64,000 bases of DNA from Actinokineospora pegani (GTDB taxonomy: Bacteria; Actinomycetota; Actinomycetes; Mycobacteriales; Pseudonocardiaceae): positions 103,950 to 167,949 of the forward strand of contig NZ_WHOL01000061.1 of NCBI RefSeq assembly GCF_009745975.1, read 5' to 3'. The position numbers and the translations under genes are program-made. This document shows, piece by piece, positions 52,530-61,499 of this stretch (position 1 is its first letter; each line of letters opens with the position of its first letter). Under the pieces are notes generated by a model. That model worked only from the letters and a program-made list of their open reading frames with translations, was not told where the DNA came from and made no database searches.

Positions 52530-52899
52530 CTCGCCTCGTCTCCTGACTGAACACGGAAATGCCGATCAGGACACCGCTGACCTGACCGGGACCTCGGTGT
52601 CCTCATCGAATGGCTTGGCGCCCGCCCCTGGGACTGGAACGGGTGCTGGCCGTGAAGGAATACACCGAGGTTAGCGAAGTGACGCGCAGGTAACCGTTCT
52701 CTGTCCTGTCGGCTCCCTCACAAGACCGATCAGGGAATCGATTCAGAAGCTCAACGCTGCGGGTATCCGACCCAGCGGGCGTCCGATTACCGGTCAGTCA
52801 CGCGGCCGAGTGAAGTGGCCCACCGTTCGGGTGGTCCAGGAAATGGGACGACCCCGGCGCGTGTCGCCGGGGTCGTCTGGGAGCAGGCGGGGTGCTCGA
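52530..52899. other. Intergenic region between pckG and the DUF6802-like gene
   Basis: 370 bp without a credible gene. The first 150 bp hold the pckG promoter, and the last 50 bp hold the terminator of the following minus-strand operon. I see no clear operator or RNA element. Confidence 0.5.
52848..52876 (-). terminator. Terminator of the dynamin/DUF6802 operon
   Basis: ACGACCCCGGCG and CGCCGGGGTCGT form a 12-bp stem around a five-base loop, 24 bases past the stop of the minus-strand gene. Confidence 0.8.
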
Positions 52900-53658
52900 T
52901 CAGCTCTGCCACGCGGCGTCGGAACCCGTGGTCGCGCCCACGCTGTCGCCCGCGGCAGCGGACGGGGTGGCCGTGCCGTCGGACTCGTACGAGCCGTCGG
53001 CGCCGATGTGGCCGGTCTCGACCGTGGTCCACTCGTTGTCGCCCGAGTGGGTGGCCACGGTGACGTCGCCGTCGGCCTCGATGACGACCGCCTGGTCGGC
53101 GGAGCCGTCGCCGTCGACGTCGGTGAAGGCGTAGGTGGCGCCGCTCTCGTCGGTCACCACGGCGGTGTCGTTCACGCCGTCGCCGTCGGCGTCGTACTGC
53201 GCCGCGCCCGCGGTGACGTCGCCCTGCGGGGTGTCGACGAGGATCTCGCCGCCACCGCCGCTGCCCGCCGGGGTCGCGGTCGGGGAGGCGTCCTCGTCGC
53301 GCGAGGTGGGCGCGGTCGAGCCGGTGTCGTCGGCGCCGTCGCCGGACGGGGCGGCCACCGAGCCCGGGTCCGCCTCGACCCACTCGCCGGAGGTCTCGTC
53401 GTACTCGGCCGCGGCCAGGACGTTGCCGTCGGCGTCGAGCTGGACGGCGGTGTCGGCCGTGCCGTCGCCGTCGGAGTCGGAGAAGGCCATGTAGCCGTCC
53501 TCGGTCTGCACGACCGCCGCGTCGTTGCTGCCGTCCTGGTCGTAGTCGTAGTTCTCCGCGACCTCGTACTCCTCGCCGCCGACCTCGACGGTCAGGACGT
53601 CCTGGGTCTCGTCGGTCGTGGTGTCGGTCGCGTCGGCTCCGGACTCGTCGACGTACAT
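52900..53658 (-). CDS. DUF6802-like repeat protein with DxDGDG motifs
   Basis: A 252-aa highly acidic protein. Repeated units of about 30 residues have the form YDYDQDGSNDAAVVQTEDGY, FSDSDGDGTADTAVQLDADG, YDADGDGVNDTAVVTDESGA and FTDVDGDGSADQAVVIEADG, reminiscent of calcium-binding D-x-D-x-D-G loops followed by two strands. An acidic Pro/Ser/Thr linker separates two blocks of repeats. The ATG at 53658 has AGGAG upstream; a longer GTG start is rejected. No signal peptide is visible. It follows the dynamin genes in the same orientation and may bind Ca2+; function is unknown. Confidence 0.72.
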   Translation of the reverse strand: MYVDESGADATDTTTDETQDVLTVEVGGEEYEVAENYDYDQDGSNDAAVVQTEDGYMAFSDSDGDGTADTAVQLDADGNVLAAAEYDETSGEWVEADPGSVAAPSGDGADDTGSTAPTSRDEDASPTATPAGSGGGGEILVDTPQGDVTAGAAQYDADGDGVNDTAVVTDESGATYAFTDVDGDGSADQAVVIEADGDVTVATHSGDNEWTTVETGHIGADGSYESDGTATPSAAAGDSVGATTGSDAAWQS

Positions 53659-53775
53659 GGCGGCACTCCTCTTGCTGGCGGCCTTGCGGGCTTTCACCGG
53701 TCTGTTGCGGGTATGACTGACGATTCGCCCAGGTGGTTCCGTCCGTTACGGATGTTCCCCATACCGCCGATCGGG

Positions 53776-55608
53776 TTATTTCTTGTCGCGAACCGTGCGG
53801 ATATTGGCGAGCAGCCGCTCCGCCCGTTCTCGACCGGCTGTCACTTCAGCGAGTCGCTTGGTGACGACGGTAGTCCGCTTCTGCCGCTCGGTCACGTCGA
53901 GCCGCAGCGCCTTGTCCACCTCGCGCAACTGCTCCTCGATACCGGCGATCCGCTTGCCGAGCGCCTCGTCGAGGGCGAGCGAGAGCTGGGATTCGGCGTC
54001 GATCAACTGCTCGGTGACCAATTGGTCGAGGGTCGAGCGGGAATCGGCGATTGATTCGTTCAGCCACGTCTTCATGTGCTGTTTGTCCGCCGTGTGCTTG
54101 CGCGTGCGGGCGATCCACCAGCCCGCGCCGAGACCGATGACGATTGTCGGGACCAACAGGATCGGCGCCGCGACGGCGCCCACGAGCGGGACCACGGCCA
54201 GTTTCCCCGCGCCGATCCCGGACATGCCGCCCATGAACACCAGCAGCTTGTCCTCGGCGGTCGGCAACCGCCGCTCCGCCCCGCGCACGATCACCTGCGG
54301 CTGGCCGGAGCGGGCGAACTGGGAGCGGATGACGGCCAGCTCGTCGGCGGAGAACAGGTCGCTGAGCACGGTGTCGGCGACCTGGTTGAGCCGCGCGCCG
54401 ACGCGCTCGCTGATCCGGCCGGAGACCATCTGCATGGCCGCGTCGACGTGCGCGGGCAGGTGCTTGAGCTGGTCGCGGTCGGCGGCGTCGATGGCCTGGC
54501 GGAACCAGGACTGCAGGTCGCGCATCTCGCGGGAGACCTCGTGGGTGTTCTCCAGCCGGGCGCGCTGGACCTCGCTGCGCAGCTTGACCTGCCACCCCCT
54601 GGTGGACGAGCGCCGCTCGGTGGCCAGCTCGTCCTTGCGCCCGCGCAGCGCCTCGGCCTCGGCCTCGCCGGTGGTCAGCGCGCGCTTCTCGTTCTCCAGG
54701 CCGACCTTGAGCTCTTCCAGTGCGGTTGACAGCGCGCGCAGCGTGTTCGCCTCCGACAGCATCACCGACCGGCCGACCAGCAGCGACTCCAGTGCGGCGA
54801 GCAGCTCGGGCACCCCGGAGCGGTCGCGCAGCATGTCCGCGGCCTCGGGGTTGGGCGCCTTGCCCGCCATCTCGTGCATCCGCGAGGACACCGGGTGGAA
54901 GGCCGCGCCCTTGAACCGGGGGGCGTGCTCGGCGAGCAGCGCCTGGTTGGCCTCGAGCACCTGCCGCCAGCCCCGGTAGACGTCCACCTTGGACAGGGCG
55001 AACACCACGGTCTCGACCCGGTCGCCGACCCCCGCCAGGAAGTTGAGCTCGCCGACGGTGAACGGCGCCGACGCGTCGACCACGAACAGCAGCGCGGTGG
55101 CGGTGGCCGCGGCCTCGATGGCCAGCTCGCCGTGCACCGAGTCCAGCCCGCCGACGCCCGGGGTGTCGACGACGACCAGCTTCTCCAGCAGCGGGGCGGG
55201 CCCGTCGACCTCGACGTAGCGCGGTGGCAGCTCGCCGTCGGGCAGGTCGTGCGCCGCGGAGACCCAGTTGACCAGCCGGTCGAGCCCGACCGGGACGGGC
55301 GCGAGCTGGCCGGGGTAGCAGGCGCGGGCCTGCCACTGCTCCGCGTGCCCGAACACCAGGTAGGTGGCGGTGGCGACGTCGGCGTCGACCGGGGACAGCC
55401 CCGGGGTGTCGAGCATGGCGTTCACCAGCGAGCTCTTGCCCCGGTTGGTCTCGCCGACGACCACGACCGAGGGGTGCTTGCGCCGGTTGGCCCGGATCTG
55501 CTCGACCCACCTCGCCGACTCCGGGGCGTTGTCGCGCAGCAGGGCGAGGAGCTGCTCGCGGGCCTGGGCGACCTGCTTGGGCAGCGGGAGCGGCTTGGCC
55601 TGGGTCAC
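53776..55608 (-). CDS. Dynamin-like GTPase A (IniA-like)
   Basis: A 610-aa large GTPase that probably shapes or repairs membranes. G1 is VVVVGETNRGKSSLVNAMLD, the switch Thr region VDADVATATYLVFGH, G3 VVDTPGVGGLD and G4 ALSKVDVYRG. A long helical stalk follows (LEELKVGLENEKRALTTGEA and coiled coils up to about 390). Two hydrophobic segments at about 455-490 (GMSGIGAGKLAVVPLVGAVA; PILLVPTIVIGLGAGWWIA) anchor it, before a C-terminal coiled coil. This matches bacterial dynamins such as mycobacterial IniA. Its start overlaps the end of the GrpE-like gene. Confidence 0.88.
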   Translation of the reverse strand: MTQAKPLPLPKQVAQAREQLLALLRDNAPESARWVEQIRANRRKHPSVVVVGETNRGKSSLVNAMLDTPGLSPVDADVATATYLVFGHAEQWQARACYPGQLAPVPVGLDRLVNWVSAAHDLPDGELPPRYVEVDGPAPLLEKLVVVDTPGVGGLDSVHGELAIEAAATATALLFVVDASAPFTVGELNFLAGVGDRVETVVFALSKVDVYRGWRQVLEANQALLAEHAPRFKGAAFHPVSSRMHEMAGKAPNPEAADMLRDRSGVPELLAALESLLVGRSVMLSEANTLRALSTALEELKVGLENEKRALTTGEAEAEALRGRKDELATERRSSTRGWQVKLRSEVQRARLENTHEVSREMRDLQSWFRQAIDAADRDQLKHLPAHVDAAMQMVSGRISERVGARLNQVADTVLSDLFSADELAVIRSQFARSGQPQVIVRGAERRLPTAEDKLLVFMGGMSGIGAGKLAVVPLVGAVAAPILLVPTIVIGLGAGWWIARTRKHTADKQHMKTWLNESIADSRSTLDQLVTEQLIDAESQLSLALDEALGKRIAGIEEQLREVDKALRLDVTERQKRTTVVTKRLAEVTAGRERAERLLANIRTVRDKK

Positions 55609-56177
55609 GGGTTCTCCTGGGCGTCCTGCTGGACCGGCTCGGTCCTGCCCCGGTAGACGGTGACGATCGGCGGGCGCAGCACCCGGCCGCGGTCGGAGAA
55701 CCCGACCACCTCGGTCTCGGCGACCGTGCCGTCCAGCGCGGCGTCGACGGTCTCCGCGGTGCCGCCCGCCTCGTGCACGGCCGGGTCGAAGTCGACGCCG
55801 TCCGGGCGCAGCGCGGTCACCCCCACCTCGGCCAGCCCGGCCTCGATCCGCTCGGCCACCCCGGAGCTGCGGGCCCGGTCGTGGGCGTAGAGGGCCAGCT
55901 CGACCAGCGAGCGGCGCTCCTCGACGGCCTGGTCGTAGACCTCTGGGGCGATGCTGACCAGGGCGGGCTCGACCCGGAAGTCGTTCTCCAGCCCCGGGTC
56001 CGGTTGGACCGGCGGCTGGGGCGGCACCGGCAGCGGTCCCGACGGCGGGTGCTGCGGCGGCGGGGCCTGTTCGCCGTGCTGCACGCCCGCGCGCACCGCG
56101 TCGGCGATCACCTGCGCCCGCACCTGCACGGTGTCGCCGTCGGAGTGCTTGCGCTTGCCCTTGAACCAGGAAGCCAT
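55605..56177 (-). CDS. GrpE-like protein between two dynamins
   Basis: A 190-aa protein. The start MASWFKGKRKHSDGDTVQVR is followed by a Pro-rich segment and a short helix (APEVYDQAVEERRSLVELAL), then a beta-domain resembling the GrpE C-terminus: DGVDFDPAVHEAGGTAETVD, and EVVGFSDRGRVLRPPIVTVY. The long GrpE coiled coil is shortened. The true grpE is in the dnaK operon at 179-844, so this is a specialised paralogue, probably acting on an Hsp70-like protein or on the dynamins. Its gene overlaps dynamin A and starts one base after dynamin B. Confidence 0.78.
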   Translation of the reverse strand: MASWFKGKRKHSDGDTVQVRAQVIADAVRAGVQHGEQAPPPQHPPSGPLPVPPQPPVQPDPGLENDFRVEPALVSIAPEVYDQAVEERRSLVELALYAHDRARSSGVAERIEAGLAEVGVTALRPDGVDFDPAVHEAGGTAETVDAALDGTVAETEVVGFSDRGRVLRPPIVTVYRGRTEPVQQDAQENP

Positions 56178-56178
56178 C

Positions 56179-57741
56179 TCACCCTGCCTGTTCCCGGAGT
56201 TGCTGCCAGATCAGGAAGTACGACCGGTGCACCACGTGCGCGACCCGGCTCTGCGCCGGGGTGGCGCCGAAGGAGGCGAACGACCGCCACCACCCGGCCC
56301 GCTCCAGCGCGTACGCGGACAGCTCCTTGTGCGGCCTGCCCTTCATGCCCAACTGCTCGCCGACCACGGCGCTGCTGCCCACCCGCAGCACCTCCTCGGC
56401 GAGGTCGTCGGGCATGGAGACCGCGCCGGAGGTGACCAGGGTCAGCGCCTCGAGCAGCCGGAGCTGGTGCGCCTCCGGCTTGGCCAGCAGCACCTCGATC
56501 GCGTCGTGCACCCGCTGCCGCTCGCCCGCGTCCCCGGAGGCGTGCGCCAGGGCGGTGACGCTGGCCAGCGCGGCGGCGGCCTTGATGCCGTCGGCGCGGG
56601 CGCGGAAGACCGCGTCCAGCCGCGACCGCACCCCGGCCAGGCCGGAGGCGTCGAGCAGCTTGCGGCGCAGCGCGCCCGCGGTCAGGTCGGGGTCGGCGCG
56701 CAGCGCGTCGACGGCGGTGCGGATGCCGTAGAGGTCGAGCTTCTCCAGCAGCTTCACCCGGGTGCCGGTGGCGACGTCGCACTCCCAGGTGGTGAAGATG
56801 TCGGCGGAGATCACCATCATCTCCCAGGTGCCGTCGTCGAGCGCCGCGAGCTGCTTGAGCGCGTCGGCGTCGGCGGAGGTGAACCCGCCGGACTCGGCCG
56901 ACTCGGCGATCAGGCCGATCACCGGCAGCACGTCGGCGACCCGCGGCTTGAGGGTCGCGGCCTGCTTCTGGGCCAGCAGCGTGGCCGCCTTCCACACGTC
57001 GCCGTCGCTGCCGGTGACCGACTCGGGCGTGATCGTGTCGGCCTTGTTCAGCACGGCGATCGCGTTGACCGGCCCGGCCTCCCGGCTGGCGGTGGCGGCG
57101 GTGAACGCGGCGAGGGCCTGCTGGTCGTCGGCCCGCACGCCCTGGGTGACGACGTAGAGCACGGCCTCCGCGCCCGCGACGGCGTTGCGCGAGGTGTCGT
57201 CGAGCTCGTCGGCGGCGGGGTCGCTGTCGTCCTCGGCGGGCCTGGCGGCGCCGAGCAACTGCTCGGTGCGCTTGACCGAGGCCGCGTCGAGCGAGCCGAG
57301 GCCGGGGGTGTCGATGACCGTGAGGTCGCGCAGCACGGCGTTGGTCAGGTACGCCTCGAGGTGGCTGACCTTGTCGAAGTCCACGTCGAGGTCGTTGGGG
57401 ATCATGCCGCCCGCGTCGAACGGCAGCACCTGCTTGGTCCCGTCGAAGAAGATCAGCTCGACCCGGTCGACGGTCCCGTACTGGAACCGCGTCACCAGCC
57501 GCGTGCACTCGCCAACGTCGGTGGGCGCCACCCGCCGCCCGATCAACGCGTTGACCAGCGTCGACTTCCCGGACTTGATCCGGCCCGCGACCGCGACCTG
57601 CAACGGCGCCGAGAGTCTGCGCAGCACCTCCCGGAACCCGGCCGCCGTCCGCGCCGAGACCTGGGGTTGCAGTCGCTGGCACAGGTTCGCCACCGCCGCC
57701 GACAACGGGCCGGCCAGGTGTTGCTCGGTCGCGCTCGTCAA
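56179..57741 (-). CDS. Dynamin-like GTPase B (IniC-like)
   Basis: A 520-aa large GTPase. G1 is VAVAGRIKSGKSTLVNALIG, the switch Thr AFTDVGECTRLVTRF-like (PTDVGECTRLVTRFQYG), G3 VIDTPGLGSLDAAS and G4 AVLNKADTITPES. The rest is a helical stalk without obvious membrane helices. It is shorter than dynamin A and similar to mycobacterial IniC. As in iniA/iniC, two unequal dynamins are probably partners. It is the first gene of the operon; the ATG at 57741 lies in a 193-bp divergent promoter region. Confidence 0.86.
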   Translation of the reverse strand: MTSATEQHLAGPLSAAVANLCQRLQPQVSARTAAGFREVLRRLSAPLQVAVAGRIKSGKSTLVNALIGRRVAPTDVGECTRLVTRFQYGTVDRVELIFFDGTKQVLPFDAGGMIPNDLDVDFDKVSHLEAYLTNAVLRDLTVIDTPGLGSLDAASVKRTEQLLGAARPAEDDSDPAADELDDTSRNAVAGAEAVLYVVTQGVRADDQQALAAFTAATASREAGPVNAIAVLNKADTITPESVTGSDGDVWKAATLLAQKQAATLKPRVADVLPVIGLIAESAESGGFTSADADALKQLAALDDGTWEMMVISADIFTTWECDVATGTRVKLLEKLDLYGIRTAVDALRADPDLTAGALRRKLLDASGLAGVRSRLDAVFRARADGIKAAAALASVTALAHASGDAGERQRVHDAIEVLLAKPEAHQLRLLEALTLVTSGAVSMPDDLAEEVLRVGSSAVVGEQLGMKGRPHKELSAYALERAGWWRSFASFGATPAQSRVAHVVHRSYFLIWQQLREQAG

Positions 57742-57896
57742 GCTCCCGGTCCCTTCCCCTTCGGTGTGGGGGGAATCGTCCCACGCGCTCTTTCGCTGCG
57801 TCCTGGGCTTGTCCGATTGCTCAGGTGTGCCGGGGGTGGGCGGACATGTACGCGGCCGGTGTCAGCCTGGGGTCGGACGGACGATGCGACGCGAGG

Positions 57897-57928
57897 TTGA
57901 CGCAGGGGGGCCGTGGGCTGCTTAGGCT
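57897..57928 (+). promoter_or_regulatory. Candidate promoter for the two-component system
   Basis: TTGACG (57897-57902) and TAGGCT (57923-57928) are separated by 20 bases, longer than ideal. The GTG start at 57935 would lie at transcription start, implying a leaderless mRNA. Confidence 0.35.
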
Positions 57929-57934
57929 GAACGG

Positions 57935-59131
57935 GTGCGACGGCTGAGCCTGTGGTTGAAGGCGCATCCCATGGCGGGTGACTCCATGGTTGCGCTGGTG
58001 CTGGCCGCGCTCGAGTTCCTGACCCGCGACGCCGTGCCGCCGGGGGTGGCGCCGTTCTGGTTCTGGGTCGTGGGCGTCGGGTTGCTCGCGCCGCTGGTGG
58101 TGCGCAGGCGCTACCCCGTCCAGGCCGCGTACGCGATCCTGGCCGCCGGGTTCCTGCAGCTCGTGACGCACGGGCCGCTCGGGGGTGAGCAGGCCTCGCA
58201 GACCCGGCTGGCCGATCTCGCGCTGGCACTGGCGTTGTACACGCTGGTCGCCTACGTCGGGCGCAAGCACGCGGCGCTCTACGCGGTGTGGCTGACCATT
58301 GGGACGGTGATCTGGGTCTTCACCCAGATCGCGGTGCCCGAGGCGGTGCTGCTGTTCTCGGTGATCGCCATCGTGTTCGCCCTGCACTGGGCGCTGGGCG
58401 AGTTCGCCGGGGCCCGCCGCGCCTACCACGTCGAGGTGGAGCGGCGGCTGGACCTGCTGGAGACCGAGCGCGACCAGCAGGCCCGCATCGCCGTGGCCGA
58501 GGAGCGCGCCCGCATCGCCCGCGAGCTGCACGACGTCGTGGCGCACGCGGTGAGCGTGATCGTGGTGCAGGCCGACGGCGCCGCCTACGCCGTGCGCTCG
58601 CAGCCCGACGTCGCGGAGAAGGCGCTGGAGACGATCTCGGGCACCGGCCGCGAGGCGCTGACCGAGCTGCGCCGCCTGCTGGGCGTGCTGCGCAGCGAGA
58701 ACTCCGAGACCGAGCGGGTACCGCAGCCGGGGACCCGGTCGCTGTCCGAGCTGGTCGACCGGGTCCGGGCGACCGGGGTGCCGGTGCGGCTGGACCTGTC
58801 CGGGGAGCTGGACTCGCTGCCCGCGGGCATCGGCCTGGGCATCTACCGGATCGTGCAGGAGGCGCTGACCAACACCATCAAGCACGCGGGTGCGGGCGCG
58901 AAGGCGAAGGTGTCGGTCCTGCGCGTCGGCGACCACGTCGAGCTGGACGTGGTCGACCGCGGGCCGGGGCGCGCGGTGGTCTCCGGCATCACCACCGGCG
59001 GCGGCAACGGGCTCATCGGGATGCGCGAGCGCGCCAGCGTGTTCGGCGGGTCGCTGAACGCGGGTCCGCTGCCCGAGGGGGGCGGCTGGCAGGTCCACGC
59101 CGTGCTGCCGGTGGCGGAGCGGCTAGGTTGA
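57935..59131 (+). CDS. NarL-type sensor histidine kinase
   Basis: A 398-aa membrane sensor kinase. Residues 20-170 contain about five membrane helices (MVALVLAALEFLTRDAVPPG; FWFWVVGVGLLAPLVVRRR; LGEFAGARR precedes the kinase core). The HisKA_3 box RARIARELHDVVAHAVSVIV carries the phosphoacceptor H199. The ATPase domain has NTIKHAGAGAKAKVSVLRVG, DVVDRGPGRAV and GGGNGLIGMRERASVFGG. No separate sensor domain is present, so it probably detects a signal in the membrane. Its stop overlaps the start of the regulator (TTGA). Confidence 0.92.
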   Translation: MRRLSLWLKAHPMAGDSMVALVLAALEFLTRDAVPPGVAPFWFWVVGVGLLAPLVVRRRYPVQAAYAILAAGFLQLVTHGPLGGEQASQTRLADLALALALYTLVAYVGRKHAALYAVWLTIGTVIWVFTQIAVPEAVLLFSVIAIVFALHWALGEFAGARRAYHVEVERRLDLLETERDQQARIAVAEERARIARELHDVVAHAVSVIVVQADGAAYAVRSQPDVAEKALETISGTGREALTELRRLLGVLRSENSETERVPQPGTRSLSELVDRVRATGVPVRLDLSGELDSLPAGIGLGIYRIVQEALTNTIKHAGAGAKAKVSVLRVGDHVELDVVDRGPGRAVVSGITTGGGNGLIGMRERASVFGGSLNAGPLPEGGGWQVHAVLPVAERLG

Positions 59132-59793
59132 CGCGGGTGATCCGGATTGTGCTGGTGGACGACCAGGAGCTCATGCGCGTGGGCTTCCGCATGGTCCTGG
59201 GCGCGCAGGAGGACATGGAGGTCGTCGGCGAGGCGGGCGACGGGCGGGCGGCCATCGAGCTGACCGCCGAGCTGCGCCCGGACGTGGTGCTGATGGACGT
59301 GCGGATGCCCGTCCTCGACGGCGTCGAGGCCACCAAGGCGATCACCGAGGCGGGCACGTCGAAGGTGCTGGTGATGACCACCTTCGACCTCGACGAGTAC
59401 GCCCTGTCGGCGCTGCGCAACGGCGCGTCGGGCTTCCTGCTCAAGGACACCCCGCCCGCGCACCTGGTCTCCGCCCTGCGCTCGGTCGCCTCCGGCGACG
59501 CGGTGGTCTCGCCGAGCGTGACCCGCAGGCTGCTCGACCGCTTCCTGGGCCCCGGCGCGGGCGAGCCCCGCGACGCCTCGGCGCTGGACGTGCTGACCGA
59601 GCGGGAGCGGGAGGTGCTGGTGCTCATCGCCCAGGGCCTGTCCAACGCCGAGATCGCCAAGAAGCTGTTCCTGTCGGAGGCCACGGTCAAGACCCACGTC
59701 GGCCGCGTGCTGTCCAAACTCGACATCCGAGACCGGGTCCAGGCCGTGGTGCTCGCCTACGAGACAGGGCTCGTGCGGCCGGGAGACGTCTAG
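59128..59793 (+). CDS. NarL/LuxR-family response regulator
   Basis: A 221-aa response regulator, partner of the upstream kinase. The receiver is complete: acidic pair D11-D12, phosphoacceptor D57 in VVLMDVRMPVLDG, and Lys in GASGFLLKDTPP. The LuxR helix-turn-helix is LTEREREVLVLIAQGLSNAE, then LFLSEATVKTHVGRVLSKLD. The TTG at 59128 overlaps the kinase stop and has GGAG upstream; a GTG at 59137 is the alternative. It ends overlapping the convergent SDR gene by four bases. Confidence 0.93.
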   Translation: MTRVIRIVLVDDQELMRVGFRMVLGAQEDMEVVGEAGDGRAAIELTAELRPDVVLMDVRMPVLDGVEATKAITEAGTSKVLVMTTFDLDEYALSALRNGASGFLLKDTPPAHLVSALRSVASGDAVVSPSVTRRLLDRFLGPGAGEPRDASALDVLTEREREVLVLIAQGLSNAEIAKKLFLSEATVKTHVGRVLSKLDIRDRVQAVVLAYETGLVRPGDV

Positions 59794-60701
59794 CGGTACC
59801 GGCTCGCGTCCACAGTGGCCGGGTCGACGCCCTTGACCACGACGTCAGCGTGCCAGCGGCCCCAGTCCGGCTGGGAGCCGTCGAGGTCGGTGAAGCCGTA
59901 CTCGTTCATCAGCGTCCAGCTCGCCAGCGTCTTGCCCCGGTGCCGGGCGACGTCGGGGTCCTGGGCGAGCGCGGCGATGCCCCGGCCCAGGTAGTGCGGG
60001 GTCTCGGCCATGGCGTAGTTGGGGTCCTTGGCGATGCCCTCGCGCCAGGTCTCCTCGGTGACGCCGAAGTGCTCGAGCATCATCTCCGAGCGCAGGAAGC
60101 CGGGGGTGACCGCCAGGCCGGTGACGCCGTGCTTGGCCAGGTCGACGCCCAGGGCGCGGCCGATGGCGCGCACACCGGACTTGACCAGGAAGTACGGGAC
60201 GCCGACGCCGTAGTCGCCGTAGTCCTCGTCGTCGCCGTCGGTCACCTCGACGACCAGGCCGCCGGGCTTGGCGACCAGGGGCAGGAGGCGGTGCAGCGCG
60301 ATGATGTGGGTCTCGAGGCCGTTGCGGACGACCGTGAGCGCGTTGTCGAGGTCGGTGTCCCACAGGTCGGCGCCGAACTCGACGAGCTGGTCGCCGCCCC
60401 AGACGTCGTCGACCAGAATGTCGATCTTGCCGTGGTCGGCGGCCACGCGGTCGCGCAGCGCGTCGACGGACGCGCGGTCGAGGTAGTCGACGCGCACGGC
60501 GACGCCCTCGCCGCCCGCGGCGGTGACCAGCTCCGCCGTCTCGTCGATGGTCTCCGGGCGGTTCATCGGCGAAGAGGATGACCTCGTCGTGCGACCTGTG
60601 GCGTACACGGTCGCGCCCGCGGCCCCCAACTGCACCGCGATCGCGCGGCCGCACCCCCTGGTCGCGCCGGTGACGACGGCGACCTTGCCTTGCAGGGACA
60701 T
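59790..60701 (-). CDS. Short-chain dehydrogenase/reductase
   Basis: A 303-aa SDR. It shows the cofactor motif KVAVVTGATRGCGRAIAVQL and TGRTT, which suggests NADP preference. The catalytic Tyr-x3-Lys is GVGVPYFLVKSGVRAIGRAL, and the C-terminal extension ends DWGRWHADVVVKGVDPATVD. The usual NAG after strand 4 is VDDVWGG, a variant seen in a plant/bacterial DHRS1-like subgroup. The ATG at 60701 has AGGAGC upstream. The TetR gene at 60713 lies just upstream in the same direction and is its likely regulator. Confidence 0.85.
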   Translation of the reverse strand: MSLQGKVAVVTGATRGCGRAIAVQLGAAGATVYATGRTTRSSSSPMNRPETIDETAELVTAAGGEGVAVRVDYLDRASVDALRDRVAADHGKIDILVDDVWGGDQLVEFGADLWDTDLDNALTVVRNGLETHIIALHRLLPLVAKPGGLVVEVTDGDDEDYGDYGVGVPYFLVKSGVRAIGRALGVDLAKHGVTGLAVTPGFLRSEMMLEHFGVTEETWREGIAKDPNYAMAETPHYLGRGIAALAQDPDVARHRGKTLASWTLMNEYGFTDLDGSQPDWGRWHADVVVKGVDPATVDASRYR

Positions 60702-60712
60702 TCGTCGAGCTC

Positions 60713-61285
60713 CTATCCGCGGCGCCACGCGTTCAGCACCGCATCGGTGTCGGCGCCCAGCCGGTCGGCCAGGCTGCCCGTCGGTCGGATGGACCAGTCG
60801 ATCGAAACGCCGTTGACCAGCGAGAACAGCACCCTGGCCGCCAGTTCCGGCGGCGGGGCCGATGGCAGGTCGGCGGCGGAGACGGCGGCGAGCAGCTCGG
60901 TCTCGAGCGCTGCCAAGTGCTGCCCGAGCAGCTCGGTCAGCCGTGGGTCGGACAGGTCGACGCCCAGGTTGCGCAGGTGGTTGGCCGCCGAATCGGCGTC
61001 ACCCAGTTCGGCGAAGGTGGCCACCGCGGCGGCGCGCACGGCCGCGACCGGGTCCGGCGCGGCCGCCCGCGCGGCGCGCATGCCCGCGACGACGCGTGTC
61101 GTGGTCCGTTCGGTCAACGCGGCCAGCAAACCCTGCTTCGACCCGAACCGGCCCGCGACGGTGCCGACCGAGACCTGGGCCCCGCGCGCGATCTGGGCCA
61201 GGGTGAAACCGGGCCCCACCTGCCCCAACACGGTGAACGCCGCGTCGAGCAGGTGCTCGTCGGTGATGGTCTTCGGCCGGGCCAC
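60713..61285 (-). CDS. TetR-family regulator of the SDR gene
   Basis: A 190-aa TetR repressor with helix-turn-helix ITDEHLLDAAFTVLGQVGPG, LAQIARGAQVSVGTVAGRFG. The C-terminal part is helical, ligand unknown. The GTG at 61285 is preferred; a TTG at 61303 lies inside the inverted repeat 61288-61313, which fits better as the operator. The SDR gene begins 11 bases after the stop, so the two form an operon. Confidence 0.85.
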   Translation of the reverse strand: MARPKTITDEHLLDAAFTVLGQVGPGFTLAQIARGAQVSVGTVAGRFGSKQGLLAALTERTTTRVVAGMRAARAAAPDPVAAVRAAAVATFAELGDADSAANHLRNLGVDLSDPRLTELLGQHLAALETELLAAVSAADLPSAPPPELAARVLFSLVNGVSIDWSIRPTGSLADRLGADTDAVLNAWRRG

Positions 61286-61287
61286 CC

Positions 61288-61313
61288 GGTTATTGAACCA
61301 CAATTCAATAACC
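61288..61313 (-). promoter_or_regulatory. 26-bp operator of the TetR/SDR operon
   Basis: GGTTATTGAA, six bases, TTCAATAACC: a perfect 10-bp inverted repeat directly against the GTG at 61285. It is AT-rich compared with its surroundings and overlaps the presumed promoter, the classic layout for TetR autoregulation. Confidence 0.8.
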
Positions 61314-61499
61314 CTGGCGACCGGGTTTCAGGGTTGACTCAGGGTGGTCACCGATCCCGCTGGGCACACCTGATGCGAGAGGCTTCCGCCGTCAGGGTGA
61401 CACGGGGGACCTACTTCAGGACGACGCGCACACGGGTCCGATCCGCCACCCTTGGTGGGGTCAGTCCGGGGGACGCACAGACGAACAGGGGAGATAAGC

